From an uncultured Methylophaga sp. (lineage in GTDB: Bacteria > Pseudomonadota > Gammaproteobacteria > Nitrosococcales > Methylophagaceae), in the NCBI GenBank assembly GCA_913055695.1, contig CAJXKF010000005.1:124001-188000 (forward strand): a DNA stretch of 64,000 nt. Direction: 5' to 3'. Both the position numbers and the translations under genes were made by a program. Shown here piece after piece: positions 20,639 to 31,330 of this stretch (position 1 is the first letter of the stretch; each line of letters opens with the position of its first letter). The notes below the pieces were generated by a model, which was not told the origin of the DNA, ran no database searches, and worked only from the letters and a program-made list of their open reading frames with translations.

Positions 20639-21967
20639 TCAGCCTCTATACTGCTTGTCTAGCTCGCGCAGCCTGGCCAGCTTCTCGGCGATTTTGATTT
20701 CAAGACCGCGATTGACCGGCTCATAATAGCTGCGATCACGCATCGAATCAGGAAAGTACTGCTCGCCAGCCGCATAGGCTTCGGGCTCATCATGCGCATA
20801 GCGATATTCCTTACCGTAGCCCAGCTCCTTCATCAGCTTGGTCGGTGCATTACGTAGATGCACCGGCACTTCCGCACTGCCATGGGTTTTGGCATCGTTC
20901 ATGGCTGCTTTGAAAGCCACATATACCGCATTACTTTTCGGCGCGCAGGCGAGATAAACCACTGCCTGGGCAATCGCCAGTTCGCCTTCCGGGCTGCCCA
21001 GCTTGTCGAAACTTTCCCAGGCATCCAGCGCAATACGCAGGCCCCGTGGATCGGCATTGCCGATATCCTCGGTCGCCATACGCACGATTCGGCGCATCAG
21101 ATAAACCGGGTCACAGCCCCCGTCCAGCATCCGGCAGAGCCAGTACAGAGCCGCATCAGGCGCTGAGCCTCGCACGCATTTGTGCAGTGCTGATATCTGA
21201 TCATAAAAGGCTTCACCGCCTTTATCGAAACGGCGAATCGTGCCTGACAGCACTTCCGCCAGATCGTTTTCATCCACTTCGGTCTGACCTTTGCTGTCGG
21301 CCAGATCGACCGCGATTTCCAGCAGGTTCAGAACCCGGCGGCCATCTCCGTCGGCGGTTTGTGCCAGTTGATCCCGTAACGCGTCAGAAATTGTAATACC
21401 ACGATCGGCGAGGCCGAGCTCACTGTCTGCCATGGCCCGGTCAATGATTTGCCTGAGGTCGGCTGCTTCCAGAGACTTCAATACATAAACACGGGCACGC
21501 GACAACAGGGCGTTATTGAGCTCAAATGAAGGATTTTCGGTCGTGGCGCCGATAAAGGTAAATGTTCCGTCCTCAACATAAGGCAGAAACGCATCCTGCT
21601 GCGATTTGTTGAAACGATGCACCTCATCGACAAACAACATGGTGCGTCGACCCTGCTCCTGCTGCAGTTGCTGGGCACGGGCTACGGCTGCCCGGACTTC
21701 CTTGACCCCGGCGAGCACCGCGGAAATAGTCATGAACTCGGCATCACAGTAACCGGCAATCAGTTTGGCCAGTGTCGTTTTGCCGGTACCGGGCGGGCCC
21801 CAGAAAATCATCGAATGCGGATGGCCGGAGGCAATGGCCTGCCTCAGCGGCTTTCCGGCTCCCAGCAAATGGGTCTGGCCGATATATTCATCGAGGGTTT
21901 TGGGCCGCATCCGGTCCGCCAGCGGACGGCTCGCCGGATCGGCCTCGATTTGGTCAAATAAACTCAC
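20639..21967 (-). CDS. rarA: Replication-associated recombination protein A
   Basis: AAA+ ATPase (MgsA/RarA, WRNIP1 family) that acts at stalled replication forks. 442 residues. Walker [17 protein letters not shown], Walker [18 protein letters not shown] and sensor 1 [13 protein letters not shown] are present, followed by the tetramerisation domain with [19 protein letters not shown]. Lies 15 bases after lolA. The ftsK-lolA-rarA order is a common gammaproteobacterial cluster. Confidence 0.96.
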   Translation of the reverse strand: MSLFDQIEADPASRPLADRMRPKTLDEYIGQTHLLGAGKPLRQAIASGHPHSMIFWGPPGTGKTTLAKLIAGYCDAEFMTISAVLAGVKEVRAAVARAQQLQQEQGRRTMLFVDEVHRFNKSQQDAFLPYVEDGTFTFIGATTENPSFELNNALLSRARVYVLKSLEAADLRQIIDRAMADSELGLADRGITISDALRDQLAQTADGDGRRVLNLLEIAVDLADSKGQTEVDENDLAEVLSGTIRRFDKGGEAFYDQISALHKCVRGSAPDAALYWLCRMLDGGCDPVYLMRRIVRMATEDIGNADPRGLRIALDAWESFDKLGSPEGELAIAQAVVYLACAPKSNAVYVAFKAAMNDAKTHGSAEVPVHLRNAPTKLMKELGYGKEYRYAHDEPEAYAAGEQYFPDSMRDRSYYEPVNRGLEIKIAEKLARLRELDKQYRG

Positions 21968-21982
21968 TTATCGGCTGACTCT

Positions 21983-22612
21983 TTATTGGCTGTCACCAAC
22001 GACATCGACCCCGGCCGGCGGTGTAAAGCTGAATAGTTCTTTGTCGAATGTCGGGTTTTCTTCAACCTGGCTGAATACCAGCCGGGTGCGCTGGTCAAAG
22101 CTGTCGCGCATGATCATCTGTGCAAGGGTATCGCCGTCAAACACCAGCGTGACAGCCTGGAAGTTGGAATCCGGTTCTTTGGGTGTCAGCTCAACCCACA
22201 GCCGGCCATCATCCGAAGGCAGGTTCTGTATGTGATATTTATCAGCCGGTACTACCTCACCGGAAAGCAGAGTGGCAGGGGTATCAGCCAGAGCTTCCTG
22301 CTGCGACTTGACGGTGACCTGTTCCAGCTCGACATCATAGAACCAGATTTTTTCACCATCAGCGACAATTTTCTGCGGATAGGGCTGCTGGTAATCCCAG
22401 CGGAATTTGCCCGGACGCTCAAGCTGGAATTCGCCCTCAGCCTCTTCCAGTAAATTGCCCTCGGCGTCGATCACCATCTGTTCAAAATGCGCAGAAAAAG
22501 TATGCACATTGTCTACAAACTGCTGCAGTTTCTCGGTCGCGCCATCAGCGGCTACAGCGATGGAAGAAAAGAAAATGCTCAACAGCAGGGCTGAAGATTT
22601 AATCAAGGTCAT
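21983..22612 (-). CDS. lolA: Outer-membrane lipoprotein carrier LolA
   Basis: Periplasmic chaperone that carries lipoproteins from LolCDE to LolB. 209 residues. Signal peptide cut near AVAA-DG. LolA-type core: FSAHFEQMVIDAEGNLLEEAEGEFQLERPGKFRW, then KIVADGEKIWFYDVELEQVTVK. Between ftsK and rarA, the canonical position. Confidence 0.95.
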   Translation of the reverse strand: MTLIKSSALLLSIFFSSIAVAADGATEKLQQFVDNVHTFSAHFEQMVIDAEGNLLEEAEGEFQLERPGKFRWDYQQPYPQKIVADGEKIWFYDVELEQVTVKSQQEALADTPATLLSGEVVPADKYHIQNLPSDDGRLWVELTPKEPDSNFQAVTLVFDGDTLAQMIMRDSFDQRTRLVFSQVEENPTFDKELFSFTPPAGVDVVGDSQ

Positions 22613-22677
22613 GCACTGACTCCATTGTCTTGTGGTAATTGAGCAGACTGCGCAAACGCAGCGGGGTTCCGCCAGGA

Positions 22678-24975
22678 TTAGTCGCGTGGCGGCGGTGCCA
22701 GCACTTCGCGACTGCCATTGCCCTGCATCGCTGACACCACACCGGCAGCCTCCATGGCTTCAACAATTCTGGCTGCCCGGTTGTAACCAATCTTCAGCCG
22801 GCGCTGAATACCGGACACCGAAGCACGGCGGCTTTCGGTCACTATCTGTACCGCCTGGTCGTAGAGCGGATCGGACTCGGCGTCACTGGGATCGCCCAGA
22901 CCACCCTCGCCTTCATCGCCCGCCGGATCCTGGGTAATTTCATCCAGATAATTAGGCGCCGCCATTTTTTTCAGATGTTCGACCACCGCATGAACTTCAT
23001 GATCATCGACAAAAGCCCCATGCACCCGTTCCGGCAGACCGCTGCCCGGTGGCAAGTAGAGCATATCGCCCTGCCCCAGCAACTGCTCGGCTCCCATCTG
23101 ATCCAGAATGGTTCGTGAGTCGATTCGGGAGGATACCTGGAAGGCAATCCGGGTCGGAATATTGGCTTTGATCAAACCGGTGATGACATCCACCGATGGC
23201 CGCTGGGTCGCCAGTATCAAATGAATACCTGACGCACGGGCTTTCTGGGCCAGCCTCGCAATCAGTTCCTCGACCTGTTTGCCCACCACCATCATCATAT
23301 CGGCCAGCTCGTCGATAACCACCACGATAAACGGCAACGGCTCCAGCGTTGGTGCCACTTCACCCGGCTCCACATCGATGGTCGGATCTTTAATGGGTTC
23401 ACCGCGTTCAATCGCATCACGGACTTTTTTGTTATAGCCGGCAATGTTTCTGACCCCTAAAGCGGCCATAAGCGGGTAGCGGCGCTCCATTTCCGCCACA
23501 CACCAGCGCAATGCGTTGGCGGCTTCCTTCATATCGGTCACAACCGGGGCCAGAAGATGCGGAATATCTTCGTAGACTGACAATTCCAGCATCTTCGGAT
23601 CGACCATGATCATGCGCACCTGTTCCGGTGTCGCCTTGTAAAGAATGCTCAGAATCATCGCGTTGACGGCGACTGACTTACCGGAGCCGGTGGTACCCGC
23701 CACCAGCAGATGAGGCATCTTTTCCAGATTGGCGACGGTGGGTCGGCCGGCTATATCCTTACCCAGCGCGAGTTCCAGCAGGGATTTGCTGTTTTCATAA
23801 TCATCACAGGCAAGGATTTCCCGCAGCCGGACGATTTCACGGGTTTCGTTGGGGATTTCCAGCCCCACCACCGGTTTGCCGGGGATGACTTCAACAATAC
23901 GGACACTGCTGACAGACAAGGCGCGGGCCAGATCTTTGGCAAGACCACTGATGCGACTGACCTTGATACCGGGGGCGGGCTGCAGTTCAAAGCGGGTGAC
24001 CACGGGGCCGGGTTGCACTTCCACTACCTGCACATCGACACCGAAGTCCTTGAGTTTGAGTTCAACCTGACGTGACAGAGCCTGCAGGACTTCCTCACTG
24101 TAGGCGCTCTGACTGGCCTTGGGCATATCCAGTAATGCCAGCGCCGGCATGCCGGGAGCGTCCGGGGTTTCAAATAGCGGAACCTGTTTTTCCTTCTCTT
24201 CCCGCTTGCTGGGTTCTTTTTTCTCCAGCACGGGTTCGATCCGGACCTTGGCCTTATGCTGTAGTTTTTCTTTCTGTTCGCGGAAGGTTTCTTCGCGCTG
24301 CTGACGGGTGCGGCGTGCCTGCAAATCGTCTTTCATTTCCCGCAGCCAGCGGCTGGCATGCACTACGGCGATCATCGCCACACTGCCCAACTTGTCGATA
24401 ACCATCAGCCAGGACAGGCCGGTAAATAGGGTGACCCCTGTGAGCAGCACCGCCAGCAGTAACAGACTGGTACCGGAGGCACCGAATACGGATTCAAAGC
24501 CATGGCCAACGACTTCGCCGAGCACGCCACCAGCACCCATCGGCATTAATTGGGCGTATTGGGTCAGGCTCAGAGAAGCCAGGCCACTGGCTGCAGCCAG
24601 CGCCATCAGCAGACCGGCCATTTTCAGAATCCAGAAATGCATGGCATCGGCACTGTCAGCGCGCTTGCCCCAGCTGAACAGCAACCAGCCGGAAAAGCCA
24701 ACCATGAAGGGGAACAGATAGGCCGGGAAACCAAAGCCATACAGCAGCGCATCGGCAAGCCATGCCCCCACAATACCGCCGCTGTTGGCAATCACGTCAT
24801 CGGCACCGGTAGTCGACCAGCCCGGATCGGTGGGCTCATAGCTTGCTAATGACAGTAACAGATAAGCGGCCAGCGCGACGGCCAGGATCAGGGCCGCTTC
24901 CCGCAACCGAAAGCCGACTGCGCCGCTCGCTTCATTCTGTTTCTGTTTGTCATTGACTCTTGTCGCTTGTGCCAC
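22678..24975 (-). CDS. ftsK: DNA translocase FtsK
   Basis: Septal DNA pump that clears chromosome ends and activates XerCD. 765 residues, short relative to E. coli (about 1330) because the linker is brief and charged (around [16 protein letters not shown]), but all domains are present. About four or five N-terminal membrane helices; the motor domain has Walker [17 protein letters not shown] and Walker [16 protein letters not shown]. The C-terminal winged-helix gamma domain (about 695-760) reads KOPS sites and includes [19 protein letters not shown]. Divergent from trxB. Confidence 0.97.
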   Translation of the reverse strand: MAQATRVNDKQKQNEASGAVGFRLREAALILAVALAAYLLLSLASYEPTDPGWSTTGADDVIANSGGIVGAWLADALLYGFGFPAYLFPFMVGFSGWLLFSWGKRADSADAMHFWILKMAGLLMALAAASGLASLSLTQYAQLMPMGAGGVLGEVVGHGFESVFGASGTSLLLLAVLLTGVTLFTGLSWLMVIDKLGSVAMIAVVHASRWLREMKDDLQARRTRQQREETFREQKEKLQHKAKVRIEPVLEKKEPSKREEKEKQVPLFETPDAPGMPALALLDMPKASQSAYSEEVLQALSRQVELKLKDFGVDVQVVEVQPGPVVTRFELQPAPGIKVSRISGLAKDLARALSVSSVRIVEVIPGKPVVGLEIPNETREIVRLREILACDDYENSKSLLELALGKDIAGRPTVANLEKMPHLLVAGTTGSGKSVAVNAMILSILYKATPEQVRMIMVDPKMLELSVYEDIPHLLAPVVTDMKEAANALRWCVAEMERRYPLMAALGVRNIAGYNKKVRDAIERGEPIKDPTIDVEPGEVAPTLEPLPFIVVVIDELADMMMVVGKQVEELIARLAQKARASGIHLILATQRPSVDVITGLIKANIPTRIAFQVSSRIDSRTILDQMGAEQLLGQGDMLYLPPGSGLPERVHGAFVDDHEVHAVVEHLKKMAAPNYLDEITQDPAGDEGEGGLGDPSDAESDPLYDQAVQIVTESRRASVSGIQRRLKIGYNRAARIVEAMEAAGVVSAMQGNGSREVLAPPPRD

Positions 24976-25087
24976 GGTGATATTTCCAACTCAGCCAATA
25001 AATTAACGTCTGATTTTAACACAGCTTTTGAACTAAGATGCTTGTCCAAAGTCACAGCAGTGGTTACTCTACGTGCTACTCGATTAA

Positions 25088-26044
<957 letters not shown>

Positions 26045-26056
26045 AGTCATACAATG

Positions 26057-26083
26057 AAAGGGCGGCTTGACCGCCCTTTTTTT
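26057..26083 (+). terminator. Intrinsic terminator after trxB
   Basis: A 9-bp stem AAAGGGCGG / CCGCCCTTT with loop CTTGA (26066-26070), followed by a T run to 26083. It lies directly before the ribosome-binding sequence of the stress-protein gene, which must therefore have its own promoter nearby or be read at reduced level. Confidence 0.88.
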
Positions 26084-26098
26084 ATTGGAGGAGCGCAC

Positions 26099-26545
26099 AT
26101 GGATTCTGATTATCAGCACATTCTGATCGCCGTGGATTTTTCCAGCCATACCGAGGAGGTCTGTAGCAAAGCGCAGGCCCTGGCGCAGCGCAATAACGCC
26201 AGACTCAGTATCTGCCATATCGTGGAGGACTTTCCGCTCACCGATTTTGCCTATGAGCCGATGATCAGCGTTGATATCGATATGCGCGAAGCCCTGCTTG
26301 AGGCCGGCAAAAAACAGCTTGGCAAGCGGGCCGAGGAGATGGGGATCCCCGCTTCTCAGCAATGGGTGGAATGCGGCAGCCCCGGTCATAATCTGGTGCG
26401 GATTGCCGATGAAAACCAGGTTGACTTGATTGTGGTCGGCTCTCATGGTCGACATGGCATTAAAATGTTGCTGGGTTCTACTGCCAATGCGGTCTTGCAC
26501 CACGCTCACTGTGATGTGCTCGCGGTCCGGCTCAAAGATGACTGA
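26099..26545 (+). CDS. Universal stress protein (UspA family)
   Basis: Single-domain Usp, 148 residues, starting at the ATG preceded by GGAGGAG (26087-26093). The N-terminal strand is HILIAVDFS. The C-terminal ATP-binding pattern G-x2-G-x9-G(S/T) is visible in VVGSHGRHGIKMLLGSTANAV, so it is probably a nucleotide-binding member. The role is stress survival in general; no specific trigger can be read. The MFS transporter gene follows 17 bases later. Confidence 0.9.
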   Translation: MDSDYQHILIAVDFSSHTEEVCSKAQALAQRNNARLSICHIVEDFPLTDFAYEPMISVDIDMREALLEAGKKQLGKRAEEMGIPASQQWVECGSPGHNLVRIADENQVDLIVVGSHGRHGIKMLLGSTANAVLHHAHCDVLAVRLKDD

Positions 26546-26562
26546 CGCCTGAAGACTGTTTC

Positions 26563-27840
26563 GTGAAAAAATCCAATCTGCTGGAGACTGCCGGCCTGCC
26601 CGGTTTTATCAGTTTTCTGGCTGTCGCTTTCATCAATGCGATGGTCGACCTGGGTCACAAAATCCTGATTCAGAACACGATTTTTAAAATCTATGATGAT
26701 GCTACCCAGGTCGGTCTAACTGCCATTGTCAATGCCCTGATTCTGCTGCCTTTTATTCTGTTGTTCACACCGGCCGCTTATCTTTCTGACCGTTTTGCCA
26801 AACCCCATCTGATGCGCGTCACCGCTTTTGCCGCGATTTTAATCACGCTGCTGATCACGCTGGCTTATTATCAGGGCTGGTTTCTATTTGCCTTTGCGCT
26901 GACCCTGCTGCTGGCGGCGCAAAGCGCGCTCTACTCCCCCGCCAAGTACGGCTATATCCGCGAACTTGCTGGCAATGAAAGACTGTCACCGGCTAACGGT
27001 TTTATTCAGGCCACCACGATTGTGGCGATTTTGAGTGGCATTTTTCTTTTCACCATCCTGTTTGAAACCAAGCTGAGCGGCCATGTCTACCACAATGAAG
27101 CAGAATTAATTCAGCATATCGCGCCGATAGGCTGGCTGCTGGTGCTGTTCAGCGTGATTGAGTTTGTGCTGGCCTGCCGCCTGCCGATGACAAGTTCGGC
27201 CCAGCCTGATCAGCGCTTTGACTGGCAGCGCTACCGGCGCGGACATATTCTGCATGAGAACCTGCAGCGACTGTACCGCAATCCGGTCATCTGGTATGCG
27301 ATTCTGGGTTTATCCATGTTCTGGGGAATTTCCCAGACTTTTCTGGCTACCTTCCCGGCATTTGCCAAGATTGTGCTTGCCGAAGATAACACGATTATTA
27401 TCCAGGGCCTGCTGGCCTGTTCCGGGGTCGGCATTATTATCGGTTCGCTGGTCGCCGGCAGTGGTCGTAAAGGCCAGATCACAACCGGATTGATCCCGAC
27501 CGGCGCTATTGGCATGTGCCTGGTGTTATTTATCATGCCTATGCTGGCATCAACGCCGGCGTTTGCACTGGCGATCCTTGGCTTCGGTTTCTTCGGCGGT
27601 CTGTTCATCATCCCGCTCAATGCGTTGATTCAACTACATGCACCGGCCAGTCAATTGGGTACGATTCTGGCCGGGAATAACTGGGTACAGAATATCGTGA
27701 TGATTTTTTTCCTGCTGATTACCCTGTTCGCAGCACTGTTTGCAATATCCAGCCAGCTCATGATTGAGGCCATTCCGGTCATCACGGTTCTGCTTGCACT
27801 AGCACTGGCAAGATACGCACACAAAGCAAGGCAGACTTGA
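26563..27840 (+). CDS. MFS transporter, LplT-like
   Basis: Twelve-helix major facilitator, 425 residues, resembling the lysophospholipid transporter LplT and the transporter half of LplT-Aas fusions (FINAMVDLGHKILIQNTIFK and QSALYSPAKYGYIREL are typical). LplT brings lysophospholipids inward for re-acylation by Aas. Here there is no acyltransferase domain and no aas gene next door, so substrate is an inference. The start is GTG at 26563; no in-frame ATG lies close by. Confidence 0.8.
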   Translation: MKKSNLLETAGLPGFISFLAVAFINAMVDLGHKILIQNTIFKIYDDATQVGLTAIVNALILLPFILLFTPAAYLSDRFAKPHLMRVTAFAAILITLLITLAYYQGWFLFAFALTLLLAAQSALYSPAKYGYIRELAGNERLSPANGFIQATTIVAILSGIFLFTILFETKLSGHVYHNEAELIQHIAPIGWLLVLFSVIEFVLACRLPMTSSAQPDQRFDWQRYRRGHILHENLQRLYRNPVIWYAILGLSMFWGISQTFLATFPAFAKIVLAEDNTIIIQGLLACSGVGIIIGSLVAGSGRKGQITTGLIPTGAIGMCLVLFIMPMLASTPAFALAILGFGFFGGLFIIPLNALIQLHAPASQLGTILAGNNWVQNIVMIFFLLITLFAALFAISSQLMIEAIPVITVLLALALARYAHKARQT

Positions 27841-27904
27841 TATTCCTGCAGTTTTGGGGGATTCTCTTAGCTCATGTAAGGTTAATTCATATTGAGAGCC
27901 ACGC

Positions 27905-28486
27905 GTGAGCAAAGTAACGTCGTTCCCCCCGGTCTACGACCACGAATTCCAACAGGCATCTGAAAACCTTCGGCGCACGCTTCCTCTCGTTAATCAGCAC
28001 AAAACCCCGGTTAACCCGGTCAATTATGCGGTCTGGTATGAATATGTCTCCGGCGACAATGCCGAGCTCGTCAGTGCTATCGATACCCGCCTCAGCAAAA
28101 ACCAGCCGATTACTGCAGAAGTCACTCAATATCTTTACGAGAAATATGTGCTGATGGGCATGCCTGAGCGCCTGAATCACACCAACAATGGTCTGAAGCT
28201 CGTGGTTGATAATACCTTACACAATATCAACCGGGTGGAAGCCGCGGCGACATCCTGCAGCTCCGGTCTGAGCCAGAGTCAGTCGCTGCTCGAAAAGTGT
28301 AATGATATTCAGGAACTGAAAGGCCTGGTCACGCAGATACTGAATAATACCCAGCAACTGACTCAGAGCAGCCATGAGCTTAAAAATGAACTGGCCCGTT
28401 CCTCAGAGGAAATCCTGAAACTGCGTCAGGAACTGGAAGCCGTCAAACATTCTGCGCGCACTGATGGGCCTGACCGGTCTGCTTAA
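27905..28486 (+). CDS. Diguanylate cyclase, N-terminal part (frameshifted)
   Basis: First part of a gene interrupted by a one-base frameshift. Starts at GTG 27905. The 193-residue product has a helical N-terminal region (NPVNYAVWYEYVSG near 37-50, as in many GGDEF proteins) and a predicted coiled coil (about 135-185) leading into ARTDG, the normal beginning of a GGDEF domain. It then leaves frame at the GGG of 28466-28468 and stops at 28486. Removing one G restores ARTDGLTGLLNRGTF and joins the gene to 28464-28940. Could be a true null allele, phase variation, or a sequencing error. Confidence 0.75.
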   Translation: MSKVTSFPPVYDHEFQQASENLRRTLPLVNQHKTPVNPVNYAVWYEYVSGDNAELVSAIDTRLSKNQPITAEVTQYLYEKYVLMGMPERLNHTNNGLKLVVDNTLHNINRVEAAATSCSSGLSQSQSLLEKCNDIQELKGLVTQILNNTQQLTQSSHELKNELARSSEEILKLRQELEAVKHSARTDGPDRSA

Positions 28487-28940
28487 TCGCGGTACATTCA
28501 ACCGCGAACTGGCTCATCTTTGCCAGGACCATGATATGACCTTCTCACTGGCTTTGTTTGATATCGATCATTTCAAACGGCTCAACGACAGCTTCGGTCA
28601 TCTTCTGGGTGATAAGGTACTGCAATATTTTGCATCGATCCTCAATGCCCACCGCGATGACATGCATCTTGCCGCCCGTTTCGGCGGCGAGGAAATGGCA
28701 ATGATTTTCCTTCATAGCAGTCTCGAGGAAACTTTCATCATGGCAGAGAAGATTCGTGAGACATTCGCTGCCAGCCGCCTCAAGAAAAAAGGCAGTGACG
28801 AATCAATCGGTCAGGTGACTGTCTCGGTTGGCATTACCCATCTGCAACCGGGCGACACACCGAGAGACTTGATCGAGCGGGCCGACCGGGCCTTGTATCA
28901 ATCCAAAACCGATGGCCGTAACCGCGTCAACTTCGCCTAG
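28464..28940 (+). CDS. Diguanylate cyclase, GGDEF part (frameshifted)
   Basis: Second part of the interrupted cyclase. The 158-residue frame starts at ATG 28464 inside the preceding fragment and holds a complete GGDEF domain: DGLTGLLNR-like start, LALFDIDHFKRLNDSFGH metal and substrate region, active-site loop RFGGEEM (GGEEM for GGDEF) and a late VSVGIT strand. Both acidic active-site residues are present, so the domain could be active if the frames were joined. No RxxD inhibitory site is obvious just before the loop. The joined protein would be about 345 residues. Confidence 0.8.
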   Translation: MGLTGLLNRGTFNRELAHLCQDHDMTFSLALFDIDHFKRLNDSFGHLLGDKVLQYFASILNAHRDDMHLAARFGGEEMAMIFLHSSLEETFIMAEKIRETFAASRLKKKGSDESIGQVTVSVGITHLQPGDTPRDLIERADRALYQSKTDGRNRVNFA

Positions 28941-29215
28941 AAACGGTAAAAACGGCTGTTGAGATAATCCACCACCGCCTTTTGCTGATCCTGATCCCAG
29001 CTGACATCGGCTGCCCGCATACAAAACTGCAGCCGACTTTCCAGATCCTGCAAGGAGCGCACTTTACGATCGTCGCGTTGATACAAATGATAAGGGTCAC
29101 CATCACCGAGCGAAGCATGGCATTCCATACAGGCAGCATCATGCAGTGCTTTACCACTCTGCGCCATGACGCCACTGCTGAACAGAAAAGCCAGTGATAA
29201 CAACAGCAAACGCAT
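28937..29215 (-). CDS. Small c-type cytochrome
   Basis: Exported cytochrome of 92 residues. The frame opens at 29275 inside the neighbouring protease gene, but the ATG at 29215 begins a proper signal peptide (MRLLLLSLAFLFSSGVMAQ). Haem is attached at C29-M-E-C32-H33 (CMECH). A candidate Met ligand is in FCMRAADVSW. The family appears in many proteobacteria as a small electron carrier of unknown partner. It lies 2 bases after the M48 protease gene, and its stop overlaps that of the convergent cyclase fragment. Confidence 0.85.
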   Translation of the reverse strand: MRLLLLSLAFLFSSGVMAQSGKALHDAACMECHASLGDGDPYHLYQRDDRKVRSLQDLESRLQFCMRAADVSWDQDQQKAVVDYLNSRFYRF

Positions 29216-29216
29216 T

Positions 29217-30461
29217 TTAAGCAGCCCCCGATTGCAGGTGGACAATCCGCAGCGCCGCAGGCGGATGTGAATCATAGACTGCAGACACCAACGGGTCCGG
29301 TGTCAGCGTGCTGGCATTTTCTTTGTACAGTGCCACCAGCGCCGCAATCAGATCATCGGCATTGGCCACCGAGGCCGCATAATCATCGGCCTCGTATTCA
29401 TATTTGCGTGACAGCGCGGTCATCAGCGGATGCAGGAAAAACAGGAACACAGGAATCACCAGCATAAACAGCGCCAGTGCCATCGCATTTGACTCGGTAT
29501 TGGCACCCAGCCCTTCAAAGAACCAGGACTCTCCCGACGCCCAGCCCAGCAGGGCCAGACCCAACAGACTCAGCCCCGCCATTACAAACATGTTTTTGAC
29601 CACATGCTTGCGGCTGAAGTGACCCAGTTCATGGGCAAGTACCGCCTCGATCTGATCTTCATTGAGCGTGTTAAGTAAGGTGTCGAAAAACACAATGCGT
29701 TTGTTGCTGCCCATACCGGTAAAGTAGGCATTGCCGTGACCGCTACGGCGTGAACCGTCCATCACAAAAATGCCCTGGCTCTTGAAACCACAACGAGTCA
29801 ACAGGTTCTCGACCCGTTTTTGCAGCTGTTCATCTTCCAGCGGGGTGAACTTGTTAAACAAGGGCGCAATAAAAGCCGGATAAGCCCACATCATAAACAC
29901 CGCAAAGCCCATCCAGGCAGCCCACAGATAAAGCCACCACAACTCGCCGGCGCTGTTCATCATCCACAAAGCAACCCAGATAAGCAGCCCGCCGACCACC
30001 AGCATCAGGATGGTTTGTTTGAGAAAATCGGAGAAAAACAGCCCCGGCGTCTGCCGGTTGAAACCGAATTTATCCTCAAGCACAAACGTCTTGTAGTAGG
30101 AGAACGGTAATTCCAGCAGCGAACCGATTAAAAGAAAACTGAGGAAAAAGATAATGCCGCCCAGCATCGGTCCCATATCGAATTGTGACCAGGCGCCGTA
30201 GAGCACGGCGAGCCCGCCGCCCAGGGTCCAGAGCAGCAGAATGATCATGCTATAGAAGGTTTCGCTGCGCTTGAACTTGCCTTTGGCGACCGTGTAATCG
30301 GCTGCTTTCTGATGCGCACTCAGGCTGATTTGTTCTTTGAATGCAGTGGGCACTTCGTCGCGATGGGCAGCAACATAACGTCCCTGTCTGAATGACAACC
30401 AGATTTCCACCGCTGTCATCAGCAACACCGCAGCCAAAAAGATCCAACTGAATTCGTTCAT
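29217..30461 (-). CDS. M48 family metalloprotease (STE24-like)
   Basis: Membrane zinc protease of the CAAX prenyl protease 1 / Ste24 type, 414 residues. Several membrane helices precede the zinc motif HELGH in [18 protein letters not shown]; the third ligand Glu is in [11 protein letters not shown]. Bacterial members probably act in membrane protein quality control, since prenylated CAAX substrates are absent. Operon with the small cytochrome c. Divergent from orn. Confidence 0.92.
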   Translation of the reverse strand: MNEFSWIFLAAVLLMTAVEIWLSFRQGRYVAAHRDEVPTAFKEQISLSAHQKAADYTVAKGKFKRSETFYSMIILLLWTLGGGLAVLYGAWSQFDMGPMLGGIIFFLSFLLIGSLLELPFSYYKTFVLEDKFGFNRQTPGLFFSDFLKQTILMLVVGGLLIWVALWMMNSAGELWWLYLWAAWMGFAVFMMWAYPAFIAPLFNKFTPLEDEQLQKRVENLLTRCGFKSQGIFVMDGSRRSGHGNAYFTGMGSNKRIVFFDTLLNTLNEDQIEAVLAHELGHFSRKHVVKNMFVMAGLSLLGLALLGWASGESWFFEGLGANTESNAMALALFMLVIPVFLFFLHPLMTALSRKYEYEADDYAASVANADDLIAALVALYKENASTLTPDPLVSAVYDSHPPAALRIVHLQSGAA

Positions 30462-30568
30462 ATGCTAAGCCTAAGTTTTTCCATATAAAAATGTCATGCA
30501 GAGTAGCCTTTGATACAATCTCTGGCAAGTTAGTTCATCCCACCTCATCAACGATAAAGACGGAGACC

Positions 30569-31126
30569 ATGGCCAAAAGTAAAAATAACCTGATTTGGAT
30601 TGACCTGGAAATGACCGGTCTCGACACCAACAACGATTATATTATCGAAATCGCCACCGTCGTCACTGACAGTGAATTAAATGTTCTGGGTGAGGGTCCT
30701 GTCTTTGCCATTCATCAACCCGACTCAGTACTGGATGGAATGGATGAGTGGAATACCCGCCAGCATGGTAAATCAGGCCTCACCGAACGGGTGCGCGAGA
30801 GCACCATCAGCGAGGCTATTGCTGAAGAAAAGACGCTGGAGTTTTTGCGTAAGCATGTCCCGGCCGGTGTATCGCCGATGTGCGGCAACAGCATCTGCCA
30901 GGATCGTCGTTTTCTGGCGCGCTGCATGCCGGAACTGGAAGCCTTTTTTCACTACCGCAACCTGGATGTCAGCAGCCTCAAGGAACTGGCACGCCGCTGG
31001 GCGCCGAAAGTGGAGAAATCATTCAAGAAAAATGCCTCGCATCTCGCAATGGATGATATCAAGGACTCTATCCGTGAACTGCAGCATTACCGCGAGCATA
31101 TGATTAAGCTGCCAGAAACCGTCTAG
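30569..31126 (+). CDS. orn: Oligoribonuclease
   Basis: Degrades 2-5 nt RNA and pGpG, ending RNA turnover and c-di-GMP breakdown. The frame is open from 30491, but GGAG (30562-30565) precedes the ATG at 30569. 185 residues. DEDDh exonuclease residues are seen in [21 protein letters not shown] and the late [11 protein letters not shown] (His and Asp). Relevant here because two GGDEF genes lie in the window. Confidence 0.97.
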   Translation: MAKSKNNLIWIDLEMTGLDTNNDYIIEIATVVTDSELNVLGEGPVFAIHQPDSVLDGMDEWNTRQHGKSGLTERVRESTISEAIAEEKTLEFLRKHVPAGVSPMCGNSICQDRRFLARCMPELEAFFHYRNLDVSSLKELARRWAPKVEKSFKKNASHLAMDDIKDSIRELQHYREHMIKLPETV

Positions 31127-31186
31127 ATTCACATCGTTTTCACGGACTGAAAGCGAGATTTACAGCTCTGTTTTCAGTACCGTGAC

Positions 31187-31330
31187 ATGGTCCATCAAAA
31201 ACCACATCTGCCAAGCAAAATCTGCCCTGTGTGTGAACGTCCTTTCAACTGGCGCAAGAAATGGCGCAGGGACTGGGATCAGGTTAAATATTGTTCTGAA
31301 CGCTGCCGCAGGCAGTCACATCAATTGTAA
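31187..31330 (+). CDS. DUF2256 zinc-ribbon-like small protein
   Basis: A 47-residue gene with ATG at 31187 and stop at 31328-31330. It contains four cysteines as C-x2-C and C-x3-C (ICPVCERPF and YCSERCRR), with the RKKWRRDW segment between them, matching DUF2256. The cysteines suggest one bound metal. DUF2256 genes are often found next to photolyase/cryptochrome-family genes, as here. The last base of its stop is the first base of the next ATG. Confidence 0.85.
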   Translation: MVHQKPHLPSKICPVCERPFNWRKKWRRDWDQVKYCSERCRRQSHQL

